Positions 25,501 to 33,590 of a stretch of DNA of 64,000 bases are shown in pieces (within the stretch, counting starts at the first letter, position 1; the number at the start of each line of letters is the position of its first letter). The notes below the pieces were generated by a model, which was given only the letters and a program-made list of their open reading frames with translations, searched no databases and had not been told where the DNA came from. Source of the stretch: Thiocystis violascens DSM 198 (lineage in GTDB: Bacteria > Pseudomonadota > Gammaproteobacteria > Chromatiales > Chromatiaceae); the NCBI RefSeq assembly GCF_000227745.2, contig NC_018012.1, positions 2,017,478 through 2,081,477 on the forward strand. Reading direction: 5' to 3'. The position numbers were made by a program, and so were the translations under genes.

Positions 25501-28049
25501 TTGCCGCCCTCCTCCACCGAGCCGTCGAACAGCGGCTTGATCCCGATGCGCGCCTGTTTCGACGCCACCGGGAGGCTCAGCGAACGCTCGACCGGACGCC
25601 CATTGTCGTCCACCACCCGCACCTGAACGCTCGCCTCCAACGGCTTGCTGGTCGGCGTGATCTCCGGGACGGTCAGCGCAATCGCGGCCTTGCCCTGCCC
25701 ATCGGTCTGAGTGGCGGTCAGCGGACCGCCGACCGGCGCGAACGCCTCGCTCTCCAGACCGAAGCGATAACCGGGGAAACCGGGCAGGGTATCGGCCGGC
25801 GTCAACCGGATCTCGCCCTCGACCGCCAATCCGGCGGCGGGCGCGCCATAGAGAAAACGGGCATCCAGGGCGATGTCCGGCGGGGCCTCCGGATCGATGG
25901 CCGCGGCCTGACTCGCCAGATCGAAGGTCAGACGCTCCGGCTCGAAGTCCTCCACCAGAAAGGCCAGATCGGCCAGCGGCTCGCCCTTGGGATCGGTATA
26001 AACCTGGGCGCGCCAGGTGCCGCGCATGGCCGAGCGGCTCAGAGTGACGGCGGACTGATGCCCGCCCGCGCCCTGATCCTGGGTTAGCTCGCGCAGAAAC
26101 TCCACCCCGTCCGGACGCTTGACGATCAGCGTGAGAGGGAGATTCGGGACCGCATTCGCCCGCGCATCGCGGACCAAGGCGGTCAGATGAACCGTCTCGC
26201 CGGGCCGGTAGGCGCCGCGCTCGCTGACCAGATAGACATCCAGCGGCTTGGGCGGCGGGCGGCCCGCGACGCCCCGATCACCGAGATCGAAGGGGGTCTG
26301 GGTCAGATCGAGAAAGGCATAGTCGCCGTCCGGCCCTTCCGCGACCAGCAGCGCCGGGGCATTGCCGCCCGTGCCGCGTAGCAGACCCGGCTCGAAGCGG
26401 GCATGCCCCTCGGAGTCCGTGGTCGCCTGTCCGAGGATGTCGTTATTGACCGCCACCAGACGCACCGCGACCTTGCCCACGGGCCGGGCGGTCGCGAGCG
26501 AGCGCACCAGCGCATGCAGTCCATCATTGCCGGCGAAGGTCGCCAGCCCCAGCTCGGTGACGACGAACCACTGCGTCGCGAGGTTCTCCGAGCGGTCGGT
26601 CGCATTCCGGGGCCTTGCGGTCATTGCATAGGCGCCCGGCTCGATGTCGGCGATCAACGCGCCGACCGGCACCGCCGTGGTCACCTCCCGATTCAACTCG
26701 GGCCTGATCTCGACCGTCCCCGTCCAGACCGCCTCGCCGGTCTGATCGACGATCCGATTGGCGGCCCATCGATCGAGCTGGGCACGGAAGGTGCCGTTCT
26801 CCATGGCCTGGGTCAGCGCGCGGTCGCCGACCCGGTAGACCGCCGCCTCGATCCGATCCGTGTTGACCGAGACCACCGGAATCGCCGCCTCGCCGCCCTT
26901 GGGCAGCACATAGGCGCGCCCCAGAAAACGGGCCATCGGCGCACGATCGCGCACATAGATTTCCAGATCGGCCCCCTTGACCAGCGCCTCTCCATCGGCG
27001 GCGGGCAGTCCGGCGCGCACTTGCACGCGATACCGCTCGCCATGCCGCACGCCGTCGATGCAAATCTGTTGCGCCTCCACCTCCACCGGCAGATCGGTCC
27101 GGTCGGCGACCCGCACGAAATCGTTCAGATTGGCGCGGTCGCGGGGCAATGGATCGCTGAACTGGAGACAGATCCGCGGACTGGCGGCGTCGGAGTCGAC
27201 TTCATGTCCGGTCACGCGAAAACCATGCTCGGCGATCCACTGGTCGAGAGCGGCGCGCGTCTCGGCGGACTCGGCCAACGCCAGCGCGGCGCGGGTGGCG
27301 CGAATCGCCGGCCGCCAGTCCTGACGTTGCGCGAAGGCGCGTCCAAGCAGGGCGAGCGCGTCGGCGCGATTTTGCGCATCCTCGGAACGCAGATAGGCAT
27401 TGATGGCGGCGGCGGTCGCATCCTGTTTGAAACGCTGCTGGGTCTGCCAATCCGACGGTTGGGCCGCGAGGGCGGAGACGGCGAGATCCGCCCAGAGCCC
27501 CCGATCCTCGGCATTGAGACGCAGAGCGGCGGCCTGGAGATCGGCGGCGCGCTGATGATTGCCGGCGTTCGCGGCCACCCGCGCCTCGGCGACGAGCGCG
27601 TCGCGACGCCCGGCCGGCGACGCCATCCGGGCGATCCGCTCCTCAAGCGCCCTGGCCTCGCTCAACGCGCGCGGGGGCAGAAAGCGCAGTTCCGCCAGAC
27701 GCATCGCCTTGAAATCGGCCGCAGGCGTCGCGCCCTCGACGATCAAACCGGAGATCGCCCCGTCGAAGGGGCGGCGATCACGACCATCCTCCTTCAGAAA
27801 ACACCAACCGGCCTTGACGTTGAAGGTGAACGCCCGGCAGCGGACATCGTCCAGGCAAGCCGACTTACACGCATCCAGGCTAACCTCTTTCAGGGTCGCG
27901 TAGTCGTGACCGAACACGTCCATCCCGGGCAGAACTGTCAGCGCGCGTTGCGCGGCCTGCGTCGGAACCGCCACGCCAAGCAGCCCCAACGCGACGAATC
28001 CCAGAACGAAACACGCGAACAAGCGCGCGATGAGCCTGACACCAGACAT
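22533..28049 (-). CDS. Bacterial alpha-2-macroglobulin with PAN domain
   Basis: An 1838-residue exported protein. A signal peptide (FACFVLGFVALGLLGVAVP) is followed by a PAN/apple-like Cys-rich domain at about 40-95 (LDACKSACLDDVRCRAFTFN). A TPR-like helical part follows, then a long series of macroglobulin beta domains. The thioester domain carries YPYGCTEQLTSRA (Cys about 1381), and the receptor-like C-terminal domain follows. The Cys-x-Glu-Gln thioester marks the protease-trapping type, like E. coli YfhM. That protein usually works with penicillin-binding protein PbpC, which is not adjacent here. There is no lipobox, so it may be anchored by the N-terminal helix or be soluble in the periplasm. 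Confidence 0.93.
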   Translation of the reverse strand: MSGVRLIARLFACFVLGFVALGLLGVAVPTQAAQRALTVLPGMDVFGHDYATLKEVSLDACKSACLDDVRCRAFTFNVKAGWCFLKEDGRDRRPFDGAISGLIVEGATPAADFKAMRLAELRFLPPRALSEARALEERIARMASPAGRRDALVAEARVAANAGNHQRAADLQAAALRLNAEDRGLWADLAVSALAAQPSDWQTQQRFKQDATAAAINAYLRSEDAQNRADALALLGRAFAQRQDWRPAIRATRAALALAESAETRAALDQWIAEHGFRVTGHEVDSDAASPRICLQFSDPLPRDRANLNDFVRVADRTDLPVEVEAQQICIDGVRHGERYRVQVRAGLPAADGEALVKGADLEIYVRDRAPMARFLGRAYVLPKGGEAAIPVVSVNTDRIEAAVYRVGDRALTQAMENGTFRAQLDRWAANRIVDQTGEAVWTGTVEIRPELNREVTTAVPVGALIADIEPGAYAMTARPRNATDRSENLATQWFVVTELGLATFAGNDGLHALVRSLATARPVGKVAVRLVAVNNDILGQATTDSEGHARFEPGLLRGTGGNAPALLVAEGPDGDYAFLDLTQTPFDLGDRGVAGRPPPKPLDVYLVSERGAYRPGETVHLTALVRDARANAVPNLPLTLIVKRPDGVEFLRELTQDQGAGGHQSAVTLSRSAMRGTWRAQVYTDPKGEPLADLAFLVEDFEPERLTFDLASQAAAIDPEAPPDIALDARFLYGAPAAGLAVEGEIRLTPADTLPGFPGYRFGLESEAFAPVGGPLTATQTDGQGKAAIALTVPEITPTSKPLEASVQVRVVDDNGRPVERSLSLPVASKQARIGIKPLFDGSVEEGGNARFEVIALGADGGRMALGGLRWTLSRLTTSFQWYESDGTWDYEPITSSQRVADGTLDAGLDEVGRIESPVDWGAYRLALEAPEGAVLPVDLEFEAGWYVKPGAQDTPDLLKVSLDKEKYRVGEKVKARIEPRFPGLALVMVVDDRVIAMKAVAVSESGATVELPVTADWGPGAYVTAVLYRPMDLAAKRMPARAIGLTWAGVDPGQRALDLKLDLPPALTGTVSPRQTIEIPVAVGNLAGRRAYVTVAAVDAGILNLTRYQPPAPEDWYFAQRRLGMEIRDFYGQLIDRMQGVPGIVRSGGDGSLLKLEGPPPSEELVAYHSGIVKLDDQGRASVSFAIPDFNGTLRVMAMTWSTDGVGHAVTDLLVRDPVVVSAALPRFLAPGDRSRLLVNLAHVEGPAGAVELTVATAGGNTLIPAESATRALNLTEGGRSQVTVPIKAVGVGDDALTIALRTPDGRDLLKTLTLPVRSNAPPTSRTQATELPSGGELRLDADLLSDRLPGTGSLLVSIGGAGRLDVAGLLMALDRYPYGCTEQLTSRALPLLYLDEVAGAVGLTGDGPATSPKVKERIQSAIAEILTNQGSNGSFGLWGSGGGDDGWLDAYVTDFLTRAREQGYPVPDAAFDMALDNLRNRLAYASDFSQGGEEIAYALYVLARNGRAAIGDLRYYADTKLDAFATPMAKAQLGAGLALYGDRPRAATVFRNALGMLSTDGDAGGWRADFGSDLRDGAALLTLAVETETAAVDARALARRLQDQWSAADHASTQDSAWLLLAAHALTSGADQPELMLGGEPVKGGLYRRWDVADLVAQPPIVGNRGSAPLEALVTVTGVPLTPEPAGGNGYRIERAYYDLEGRRIQPSGIVQGGRLIAVITVTADTPRQARLIVNDPLPAGFEIDNPNLIKAGDIADIPWLGLEEEAAHTAFRADRFIAAIDRKPDARPQFQLAYRLRAVSPGLFAHPAATVEDMYRPRQRAWTETGTVEVRGVE

Positions 28050-28366
28050 GGCGACCCCCTGAACAATGACCCCGATGGGTCAACTCTAGTGCCTTCTCGG
28101 ACATCGGTAAACCTAGCGCGCGCGATCATCCGCCAAGAATTGGCGCCCGGCTTGCCGGCTGCGAACAGACGACTCTTTGTGGCAAATCGAACACGAACAA
28201 GCCATGATCTGGACCACGACGATTCGAGACGCCGATGCATTTTCCTTAACACTCAGTTTCGGTAAGGGTTAAGATCGTCGTGCTTGACACAATCGATGAT
28301 TGCGCGTGCCTTGCCCGTGGATCATCGACTCTTCACCACAGATGTCCATTTCAGGAGGGTTCGTCA
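28050..28366. other. Intergenic region, no gene seen
   Basis: About 317 bases between the divergent macroglobulin gene and the membrane-protein gene. A possible -35 hexamer TTGACA is at 28284, but no convincing -10 partner was found. No repeat or RNA gene was recognised. Confidence 0.4.
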
Positions 28367-28963
28367 ATGTCTAAATCCGCAAAACAGGGGTCATTGCTGG
28401 TTGCGCTGCTTCCGTCGGTGATTCTCTATGTCGGCGCCATTGTCCTCCTCGCGCTCACCCGCGAGAGTCTTGGCGGCACGGTCCATTACTGGGAAATCTT
28501 CGTCGCGGTTGTCGCCGTCATCTCGCTCCTCTCCGGTTGGGGACAGACCTATGCGGCCAATCGTTCGTACCTCATGTATCTCATCAAACAGTTCATCCAT
28601 TGGGGGCTGCTGATCGGCGTCCTGTGGATGTTCCAGACCCAAGGCATCAGCTCGGCCCTGGGCGATCAGAAATACACCCTGGTACTGCTTTATCTGCTGA
28701 GCATGAGCGCCATCGTCGCCGGTCTGTACATCGACTTCAAAGCGCTCTTTTTTGGCGCCTTCATGGCCATTTGCACCTATCTGCTGGCCGCGCCGGCAAA
28801 TGTCTCCATTTTGGAGCCGATCGGCAAAACGCTCCGCATCGCCGATCCGCAAACCAAGCCGCTGACCATGATCATCGTGATGGGGGTCATCGCCTTCGTC
28901 GCCGGTGCACTGGTTCTGATCAGCGTGCGCGGTTCCATCATGGCTAAGCGCAGCCGGGCATAA
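28367..28963 (+). CDS. Hypothetical multi-pass membrane protein
   Basis: A 198-residue protein starting at ATG 28367, after a good ribosome binding site (AGGAGGG, seven bases upstream). About six hydrophobic helices are visible, including LLPSVILYVGAIVLLAL, IFVAVVAVISLLSGWG, LIKQFIHWGLLIGVLWMF, LVLLYLLSMSAIVAGLYI and MIIVMGVIAFVAGALVLISV. The C-terminus is basic. I do not recognise a named family. No catalytic motif is evident. It is followed 77 bases later by a thioesterase gene on the same strand. Confidence 0.75.
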   Translation: MSKSAKQGSLLVALLPSVILYVGAIVLLALTRESLGGTVHYWEIFVAVVAVISLLSGWGQTYAANRSYLMYLIKQFIHWGLLIGVLWMFQTQGISSALGDQKYTLVLLYLLSMSAIVAGLYIDFKALFFGAFMAICTYLLAAPANVSILEPIGKTLRIADPQTKPLTMIIVMGVIAFVAGALVLISVRGSIMAKRSRA

Positions 28964-29040
28964 GCCACAGCAACCGCACCGAGGCCGCCCGCCACCTTCG
29001 CATTCAGACGGAGACGGCGCGGCGGCCCGACGCATGGACC

Positions 29041-29484
29041 TTGGCCCCGATGACAACCGATTTCCACGAACACGAATTCACCATCCGCCTACACGATACC
29101 GACGCCGCCGGGCTGCTTTTTTTTGGCCATCTGTTCCGCCACGCGCATGATGCCTTCGAGGCATTCATGGACATGATCGGCTTTCCAGTGGACCTGATGA
29201 TCCGCGATGGCCGGATGCTTCTGCCGCTGACACATGCCGAAGCGGACTATCGCCGGCCCCTGCGCCACGGGGATTCGGTGCGGGTTCGGGTCTCGGTGCT
29301 GGAGATTCGCCGACGTTCGTTCGCCATCGGCTATCGATTCATCGATCATCTGGGAGAGGTCGCGGCGACCGCTCGCACGGTCCATGTCGAGGTCAGCGCC
29401 GACATCGCGCCAGTCATGGACTTATCGGAGTCACTGCGCCTAGCCTTGTCCGCATATCTCGCGGACGACGCGCATACATCCTGA
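29041..29484 (+). CDS. 4HBT-type acyl-CoA thioesterase
   Basis: A 147-residue hot-dog-fold enzyme. The 4HBT signature is FTIRLHDTDAAGLLFFGHLF, with the catalytic Asp in the D-T-D-A-A-G motif. It continues with the long helix HAHDAFEAFMDMIGF and strands TARTVHVEVSADI. The type matches YbgC/DHNA-CoA hydrolase-like proteins; the exact acyl-CoA substrate cannot be read from sequence. A second, different hot-dog enzyme is encoded just beyond on the opposite strand, so the two genes converge with 26 bases between stops. Confidence 0.85.
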   Translation: MAPMTTDFHEHEFTIRLHDTDAAGLLFFGHLFRHAHDAFEAFMDMIGFPVDLMIRDGRMLLPLTHAEADYRRPLRHGDSVRVRVSVLEIRRRSFAIGYRFIDHLGEVAATARTVHVEVSADIAPVMDLSESLRLALSAYLADDAHTS

Positions 29485-29510
29485 ACCTCGCCCGCGACGG
29501 CGGCGGTCGA

Positions 29511-29864
29511 TCAGTCGATCGGGATCTTGCGTCCGGCCTCGTCGAGCCGGACAAAGGTGATGCAGGTCGAAAAGATCGGCTCCTCCGCTCCGGTTTCGAT
29601 GTCGTCGGCGAAAACCTGAACCCCATAGGTCACGGAGGACCGGCCCCGGCAACTCTCGCCCGCGTCGAAACGCAGTACCGCGCCCTGATGCACGCCGCGA
29701 TGGAACTCGACCCGATCCATGCCGACGGTCACGAACCGACAGCCGGGATTGTCGCGGCTGGCGGCGATCCAGGCGATCTCGTCCACCCATTTCAGCAGAC
29801 AGCCCCCGAACAGATGACCGTAATGGTTCAGATGCTCGGGCCGCACGACCGTGTAACTCTCCAT
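29511..29864 (-). CDS. Acyl-CoA thioesterase, hot-dog fold (YciA-like)
   Basis: A 117-residue hot-dog protein (ESYTVVRPEHLNHYGHLFGG, LLKWVDEIAWIAASRDN, VTVGMDRVEFHRGVHQGAVL). The N-H-Y-G-H-L-F-G-G loop and the acidic residue in the following helix are those of the acyl-CoA thioesterase group with YciA/BACH enzymes. The start at 29864 is chosen because GAGGAG lies upstream at proper spacing. Substrate unknown. Confidence 0.85.
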   Translation of the reverse strand: MESYTVVRPEHLNHYGHLFGGCLLKWVDEIAWIAASRDNPGCRFVTVGMDRVEFHRGVHQGAVLRFDAGESCRGRSSVTYGVQVFADDIETGAEEPIFSTCITFVRLDEAGRKIPID

Positions 29865-30006
29865 CCGGATACTCCTCAATGATGAACGGGCGGTCATAAA
29901 ACCGTCGTTTAACTGCGCTGGATCTATATAACTGCACGGCAAGCCGGGTTATTTTCGCCCCCGCGATTCTCGCGCACTCCAATAAAAATTCTGACAGGGG
30001 GACTCA

Positions 30007-31845
30007 ATGTCCGGAACATCCTCGGTCGGCTGGATCGACATCGTCGTCATTCTCGCCTACCTGCTCGCCACCGGCTACCTCGGCTGGCTCGGCTATCGCG
30101 GTACCCGCTCGGCGGCGGACTTTCTCGTCGGCGGGCGCTCGGCCCATCCCATCATCATGGCGGTCTCCTACGGCGCTACCTTTATCTCGACCGCCGCCAT
30201 CGTCGGCTTCGGCGGGGTCGCCGGACTCTTCGGCATGAGTCTGCTGTGGCTGACCTTTCTCAACATCGGGGTCGGCATCCTGATCGCCTTCACGGTCCTA
30301 GGCGAGCCCACGCGCCGGCTCGGACACCATCTGGGCGCCCACACCTTTCCCGAACTGTTGGGACTGCGCTATCAGAGCCGCGGCATCCAGATCTTCGCCG
30401 GGGCGCTCATCTTCCTCTTCATGCCGCTCTACTCGGCGGCGGTCATGACCGGTGGCAGCATCTTCGCGGCGACCCAGTTCGGGATCGATTTCGAGGTTGC
30501 GCTGCTGCTCTTCGCCGTCGTCACCGCCGCCTATGTGATTCCCGGCGGTCTGAAGGCAGTCATGTACACCGACACACTCCAAGGCTTCATCATGGTCTTC
30601 GCCATGATCTTTCTGCTGGTCTTCACCTATTCGAGCCTGGGCGGCATCACCGAGGCGCATCAATACCTCACCGATATGGCCGATCTGGTCCCAGTCCCAC
30701 TGCAACAGATGGGTCATCAGGGCTGGACCGCGATGCCCGCCTTCGGCTGGGGCGCGCCGACCTACGACCTCTGGTGGATCGTCATCACCTCGATCATCCT
30801 CGGCGTCGGCATCGGCGTACTGGCGCAGCCCCAATTGATCGTGCGTTTCATGACGGTGCGCAGCCGGCGCGAACTCGACCGGGCGGTGCCGATCGGCGCG
30901 GTCTTCATCATGCTGATGACCGGCACGCCCTTCCTGGTCGGCAGTCTGTCGAATGCCTGGTTCGCCCAGCACGGCCCGATCCTGCACGGCAAGGTGGTCT
31001 CGCAGATCGACCCAGCCAAGGATCGCGCGCTGGTCGAGTTGATGAAAAAGACCGACAGCGGCGACTGGACGGCGATCATCAGCCCCAAGACCAACAAACC
31101 CGCCACCGCGCCCATGATCGTCAGCGAACGGGCAGAAGCTCGGGATGCGGACGGCCAGACCTTCGAGCTAGTCGGTGGGCGCTCCACGGCCGTGACTTAT
31201 GTCAAGGGCGACGCCGACCAGATCATCCCGACCTTCATCACCTCGGCGCTGCCGCGCTGGTTTGGCGTGATCTTCTTCCTGGCTCTGTTGGCGGCGGCCA
31301 TGAGCACCATGTCCAGTCAGTTCCACACCATCGGCACCGCCGCCGGGCGCGATCTGTACGAACGCATCGGCGACAAAGGTCATGCCCGCGAGCCGAGCAT
31401 CCTGGTCATGCGTCTCGCCATCGTACTGGGTCTGCTGATCGCCGTCACCATCAGCTACACAGTGCGTCAGGACTACATCATCGCCCGTTTCACGGCCATC
31501 TTCTTCGGACTCTGCGCCGCCAGCTTCCTGCCGGCCTATGTCGGCGGACTCTTTTTCCGGCGCGTCACCAAGGCGGGCGCGCTGGCCTCGATGACGGTCG
31601 GCATGAGCGTCTCGCTCTTCTGGCTGCTGCTGATCAAGGCCAAGGAGGCATCAGCCATCGGACTGGTGCAATGGGTCACCGGCGGCAAGACCAGCCTTCT
31701 TGCCGACTACCCCAACTGGCCCTCGGTGGATCCGATCATCGTCGCGCTCCCCGCGGCACTGCTAACCCTGATCCTGGTCAGCGCGATCACCCGCCCGCCG
31801 GACGCGGAACACCTGCGTCAATGCTTCCCGGCGCGGAAGCCTTAA
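30007..31845 (+). CDS. Sodium:solute symporter (SSS family)
   Basis: A 612-residue inner-membrane transporter of the SSS/LeuT-like family. It starts with VGWIDIVVILAYLLATGYLG and has FLVGGRSAHPIIMAVSYGAT (Na+ site region), AAYVIPGGLKAVMYTDTLQG and LLAAAMSTMSSQFHTIGTAA, the last a family signature. Odd: residues about 316-404 form a long hydrophilic insertion (KKTDSGDWTAIISPKTNK, RDADGQTFELVGGR) between two membrane helices that most family members lack. It is followed by a tiny accessory-protein gene and an outer-membrane channel gene, making a three-gene uptake operon. Substrate unknown, perhaps an organic acid or sugar acid. Confidence 0.93.
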   Translation: MSGTSSVGWIDIVVILAYLLATGYLGWLGYRGTRSAADFLVGGRSAHPIIMAVSYGATFISTAAIVGFGGVAGLFGMSLLWLTFLNIGVGILIAFTVLGEPTRRLGHHLGAHTFPELLGLRYQSRGIQIFAGALIFLFMPLYSAAVMTGGSIFAATQFGIDFEVALLLFAVVTAAYVIPGGLKAVMYTDTLQGFIMVFAMIFLLVFTYSSLGGITEAHQYLTDMADLVPVPLQQMGHQGWTAMPAFGWGAPTYDLWWIVITSIILGVGIGVLAQPQLIVRFMTVRSRRELDRAVPIGAVFIMLMTGTPFLVGSLSNAWFAQHGPILHGKVVSQIDPAKDRALVELMKKTDSGDWTAIISPKTNKPATAPMIVSERAEARDADGQTFELVGGRSTAVTYVKGDADQIIPTFITSALPRWFGVIFFLALLAAAMSTMSSQFHTIGTAAGRDLYERIGDKGHAREPSILVMRLAIVLGLLIAVTISYTVRQDYIIARFTAIFFGLCAASFLPAYVGGLFFRRVTKAGALASMTVGMSVSLFWLLLIKAKEASAIGLVQWVTGGKTSLLADYPNWPSVDPIIVALPAALLTLILVSAITRPPDAEHLRQCFPARKP

Positions 31846-31865
31846 CCCTACAGAGGGCATGACAC

Positions 31866-32036
31866 ATGCTTGGCATCGATGATCCATTCGTACTGACCGC
31901 CTATTTCGGCATCATCGCCTTGGCCGTCCTCAGCCTGATCTACGGGCTGATCCGCCGCAACGCCGCGCGCGACGAGGTCACGCCGGAGGACCGCCAATGG
32001 GCACTCGAAGAAAAAAAGGTAGACGATGAAATCTAA
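31866..32036 (+). CDS. Symporter small accessory protein
   Basis: A 56-residue protein starting MLGIDDPFVLTAYFGIIALA with one membrane helix (FVLTAYFGIIALAVLSLIYG) and a charged tail ending KVDDEI. Short single-helix proteins of this pattern are commonly encoded directly after SSS symporters. It begins 20 bases after the symporter stop, and its end overlaps the start of the channel gene (32026) by 11 bases, so translation is coupled through the operon. Confidence 0.8.
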   Translation: MLGIDDPFVLTAYFGIIALAVLSLIYGLIRRNAARDEVTPEDRQWALEEKKVDDEI

Positions 32037-33417
32037 TCGCAACACTCTCCTGATCGCGGGACTGACCGTCGCGCTCGCCTGCTCGACAGCCACGGCCGAG
32101 GAAACGGTCGGACCCTTCACCTGGGGCGCGGATCTGCGTCTGCGCCAGGTTTTGGTCGACAACGTGGGCCTGAACGCCGCCAGCCCCACCGCCGACCGCA
32201 CCTTCCAGCGTTATCGCACACGACTCTGGGGTTCCTACGCCGTGAGCGATCAACTCTCGGCCAGCGCCCGGCTCATGTGGGAAGGCCGCCACTATCAGGA
32301 TCCCAGCCCCTCGAACTGGACCGTGCCAGGCTTCGAGCAGTGGTACAGCGGCGGCATTCTCTTCGATCAGCTCACCATCGATGCCAAGCGGATCGGCGGT
32401 CTGCCGCTCTCGGCCAAGCTGGGCCGCCAGGACATCATCCTGGGCAACGGCTGGCTGGTGCTCGACGGCTCGCCCATCGACGGCTCGCGGACCATCTATT
32501 TCGACGCCGCCCGCGCCACCTATGACCTGGAGTCGCTCGGCACCACGCTGGATTTGATCTACATCGACCAGAGCGCCGATACCGGGCGCTTCCCGCAAGC
32601 GCTGAACGGCGATGTTGAAGATCAGACCGAACAGAACGAAACCGGCGCGATCCTCTATGCCCGCAACAAATCGCTGCTCAGGGACACCATCCTGGATGGC
32701 TATTTCATCTACAAACACGACCGGGAGAACATCACCTCCGGCCCGCCGGCCAATCTCCGCGTCAACAATGGCGCGCCCTTCCCCTCCGGCTCCGACACCG
32801 GCGACATCTACGCGGCCGGGGCGCGCGCCGACGCCAAGCTCAACGCACAGTTGGCGCTGCGCGCCGAAACCGTCTATGAATGGGGCACCCGCAACCGGCG
32901 CGACCTCAGCGCCTTCGGTCTGAACAGCCGCCTGACCTTCAGCCTCAACGACCGACTGAAGAATCAGCTCCACGCCGACTTCGAATATCTCTCGGGCGAC
33001 GACCCCGACAGCCGGGGAAGCGATCAGGCATTCGACCCGCTTTGGGGCCGCTGGCCGCAGTGGAGCGAGCTCATGATCTATCAATGGCCGCTGGAGAGCC
33101 GTGTCGGCGAGGCCACCAACCTGAGCCGCCTGAATGTCGGCTGGATCGCGCAGGTGCATCCCACCACCCAGGTTCTGGTCGATTATCACGCGCTCTGGGC
33201 GAACGAGATGAGCACCCGCACCGCCGCGCAGATGGCGAACATCAGCGGCGAGGACGATTTTCGCGGACATCTCTTCACCGGCTGGGTCAAGACCAAGCTC
33301 AGCAAGCACGTCGCCGGGCATCTGGTCGCCGAATACCTCGCCCCAGGGGATTACTACGCGGCGAATCGGCGCGACGATTCGTTCTTCGTGCGAGCGGAGT
33401 TGAATCTGACCTGGTGA
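32026..33417 (+). CDS. Alginate-export-type outer membrane channel
   Basis: A 463-residue outer-membrane beta-barrel. A signal peptide (TLLIAGLTVALACSTATA) precedes repeated amphipathic strands (FTWGADLRLRQVLVDN, LPLSAKLGRQDIILGNGW) and a C-terminal aromatic strand ending FFVRAELNLTW, the barrel assembly signal. The GRQDI-LGNGW region is typical of the AlgE/alginate export family, although alginate genes are absent. Its place behind the symporter suggests it is the outer-membrane entry pore for the same solute. Confidence 0.87.
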   Translation: MKSNRNTLLIAGLTVALACSTATAEETVGPFTWGADLRLRQVLVDNVGLNAASPTADRTFQRYRTRLWGSYAVSDQLSASARLMWEGRHYQDPSPSNWTVPGFEQWYSGGILFDQLTIDAKRIGGLPLSAKLGRQDIILGNGWLVLDGSPIDGSRTIYFDAARATYDLESLGTTLDLIYIDQSADTGRFPQALNGDVEDQTEQNETGAILYARNKSLLRDTILDGYFIYKHDRENITSGPPANLRVNNGAPFPSGSDTGDIYAAGARADAKLNAQLALRAETVYEWGTRNRRDLSAFGLNSRLTFSLNDRLKNQLHADFEYLSGDDPDSRGSDQAFDPLWGRWPQWSELMIYQWPLESRVGEATNLSRLNVGWIAQVHPTTQVLVDYHALWANEMSTRTAAQMANISGEDDFRGHLFTGWVKTKLSKHVAGHLVAEYLAPGDYYAANRRDDSFFVRAELNLTW

Positions 33418-33514
33418 AACGCGCGACGCGGTTGACGTCAGCACAAGCGATGTCAACCGCTCTGAATTTCAAGTTATCTTTGGGTTGGCCGTGAAACCCA
33501 TCGACGCCTGATCT

Positions 33515-33546
33515 AAAAACGCCCTTGGAACACCGGGTGCGTTTTT
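33515..33546. terminator. Bidirectional terminator, porin/trhP
   Basis: AAAAACGC (33515-33522) pairs with GCGTTTTT (33539-33546) with an inner CC/GG part and a loop. A-run before and T-run after allow use on both strands, between converging channel and trhP genes. Confidence 0.8.
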
Positions 33547-33590
33547 CATGGCGCGATCCCGATGCCTTGGCGCGCGGTTCGAGATGAATC

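Noticed and set aside
23571..28265. Two very long plus-strand frames (838 and 620 codons)
   Set aside because: Both are antiparallel shadows of the alpha-2-macroglobulin gene, rich in Arg, His and Gly without domains.
28284..28320. TTGACA as a sigma-70 promoter for the membrane-protein gene
   Set aside because: No acceptable -10 element is found 16-18 bases downstream.
30246..31862. Overlapping plus-strand frame of 538 codons within the symporter gene
   Set aside because: An Arg/His-rich out-of-frame product; the symporter frame has clear family motifs and membrane helices.
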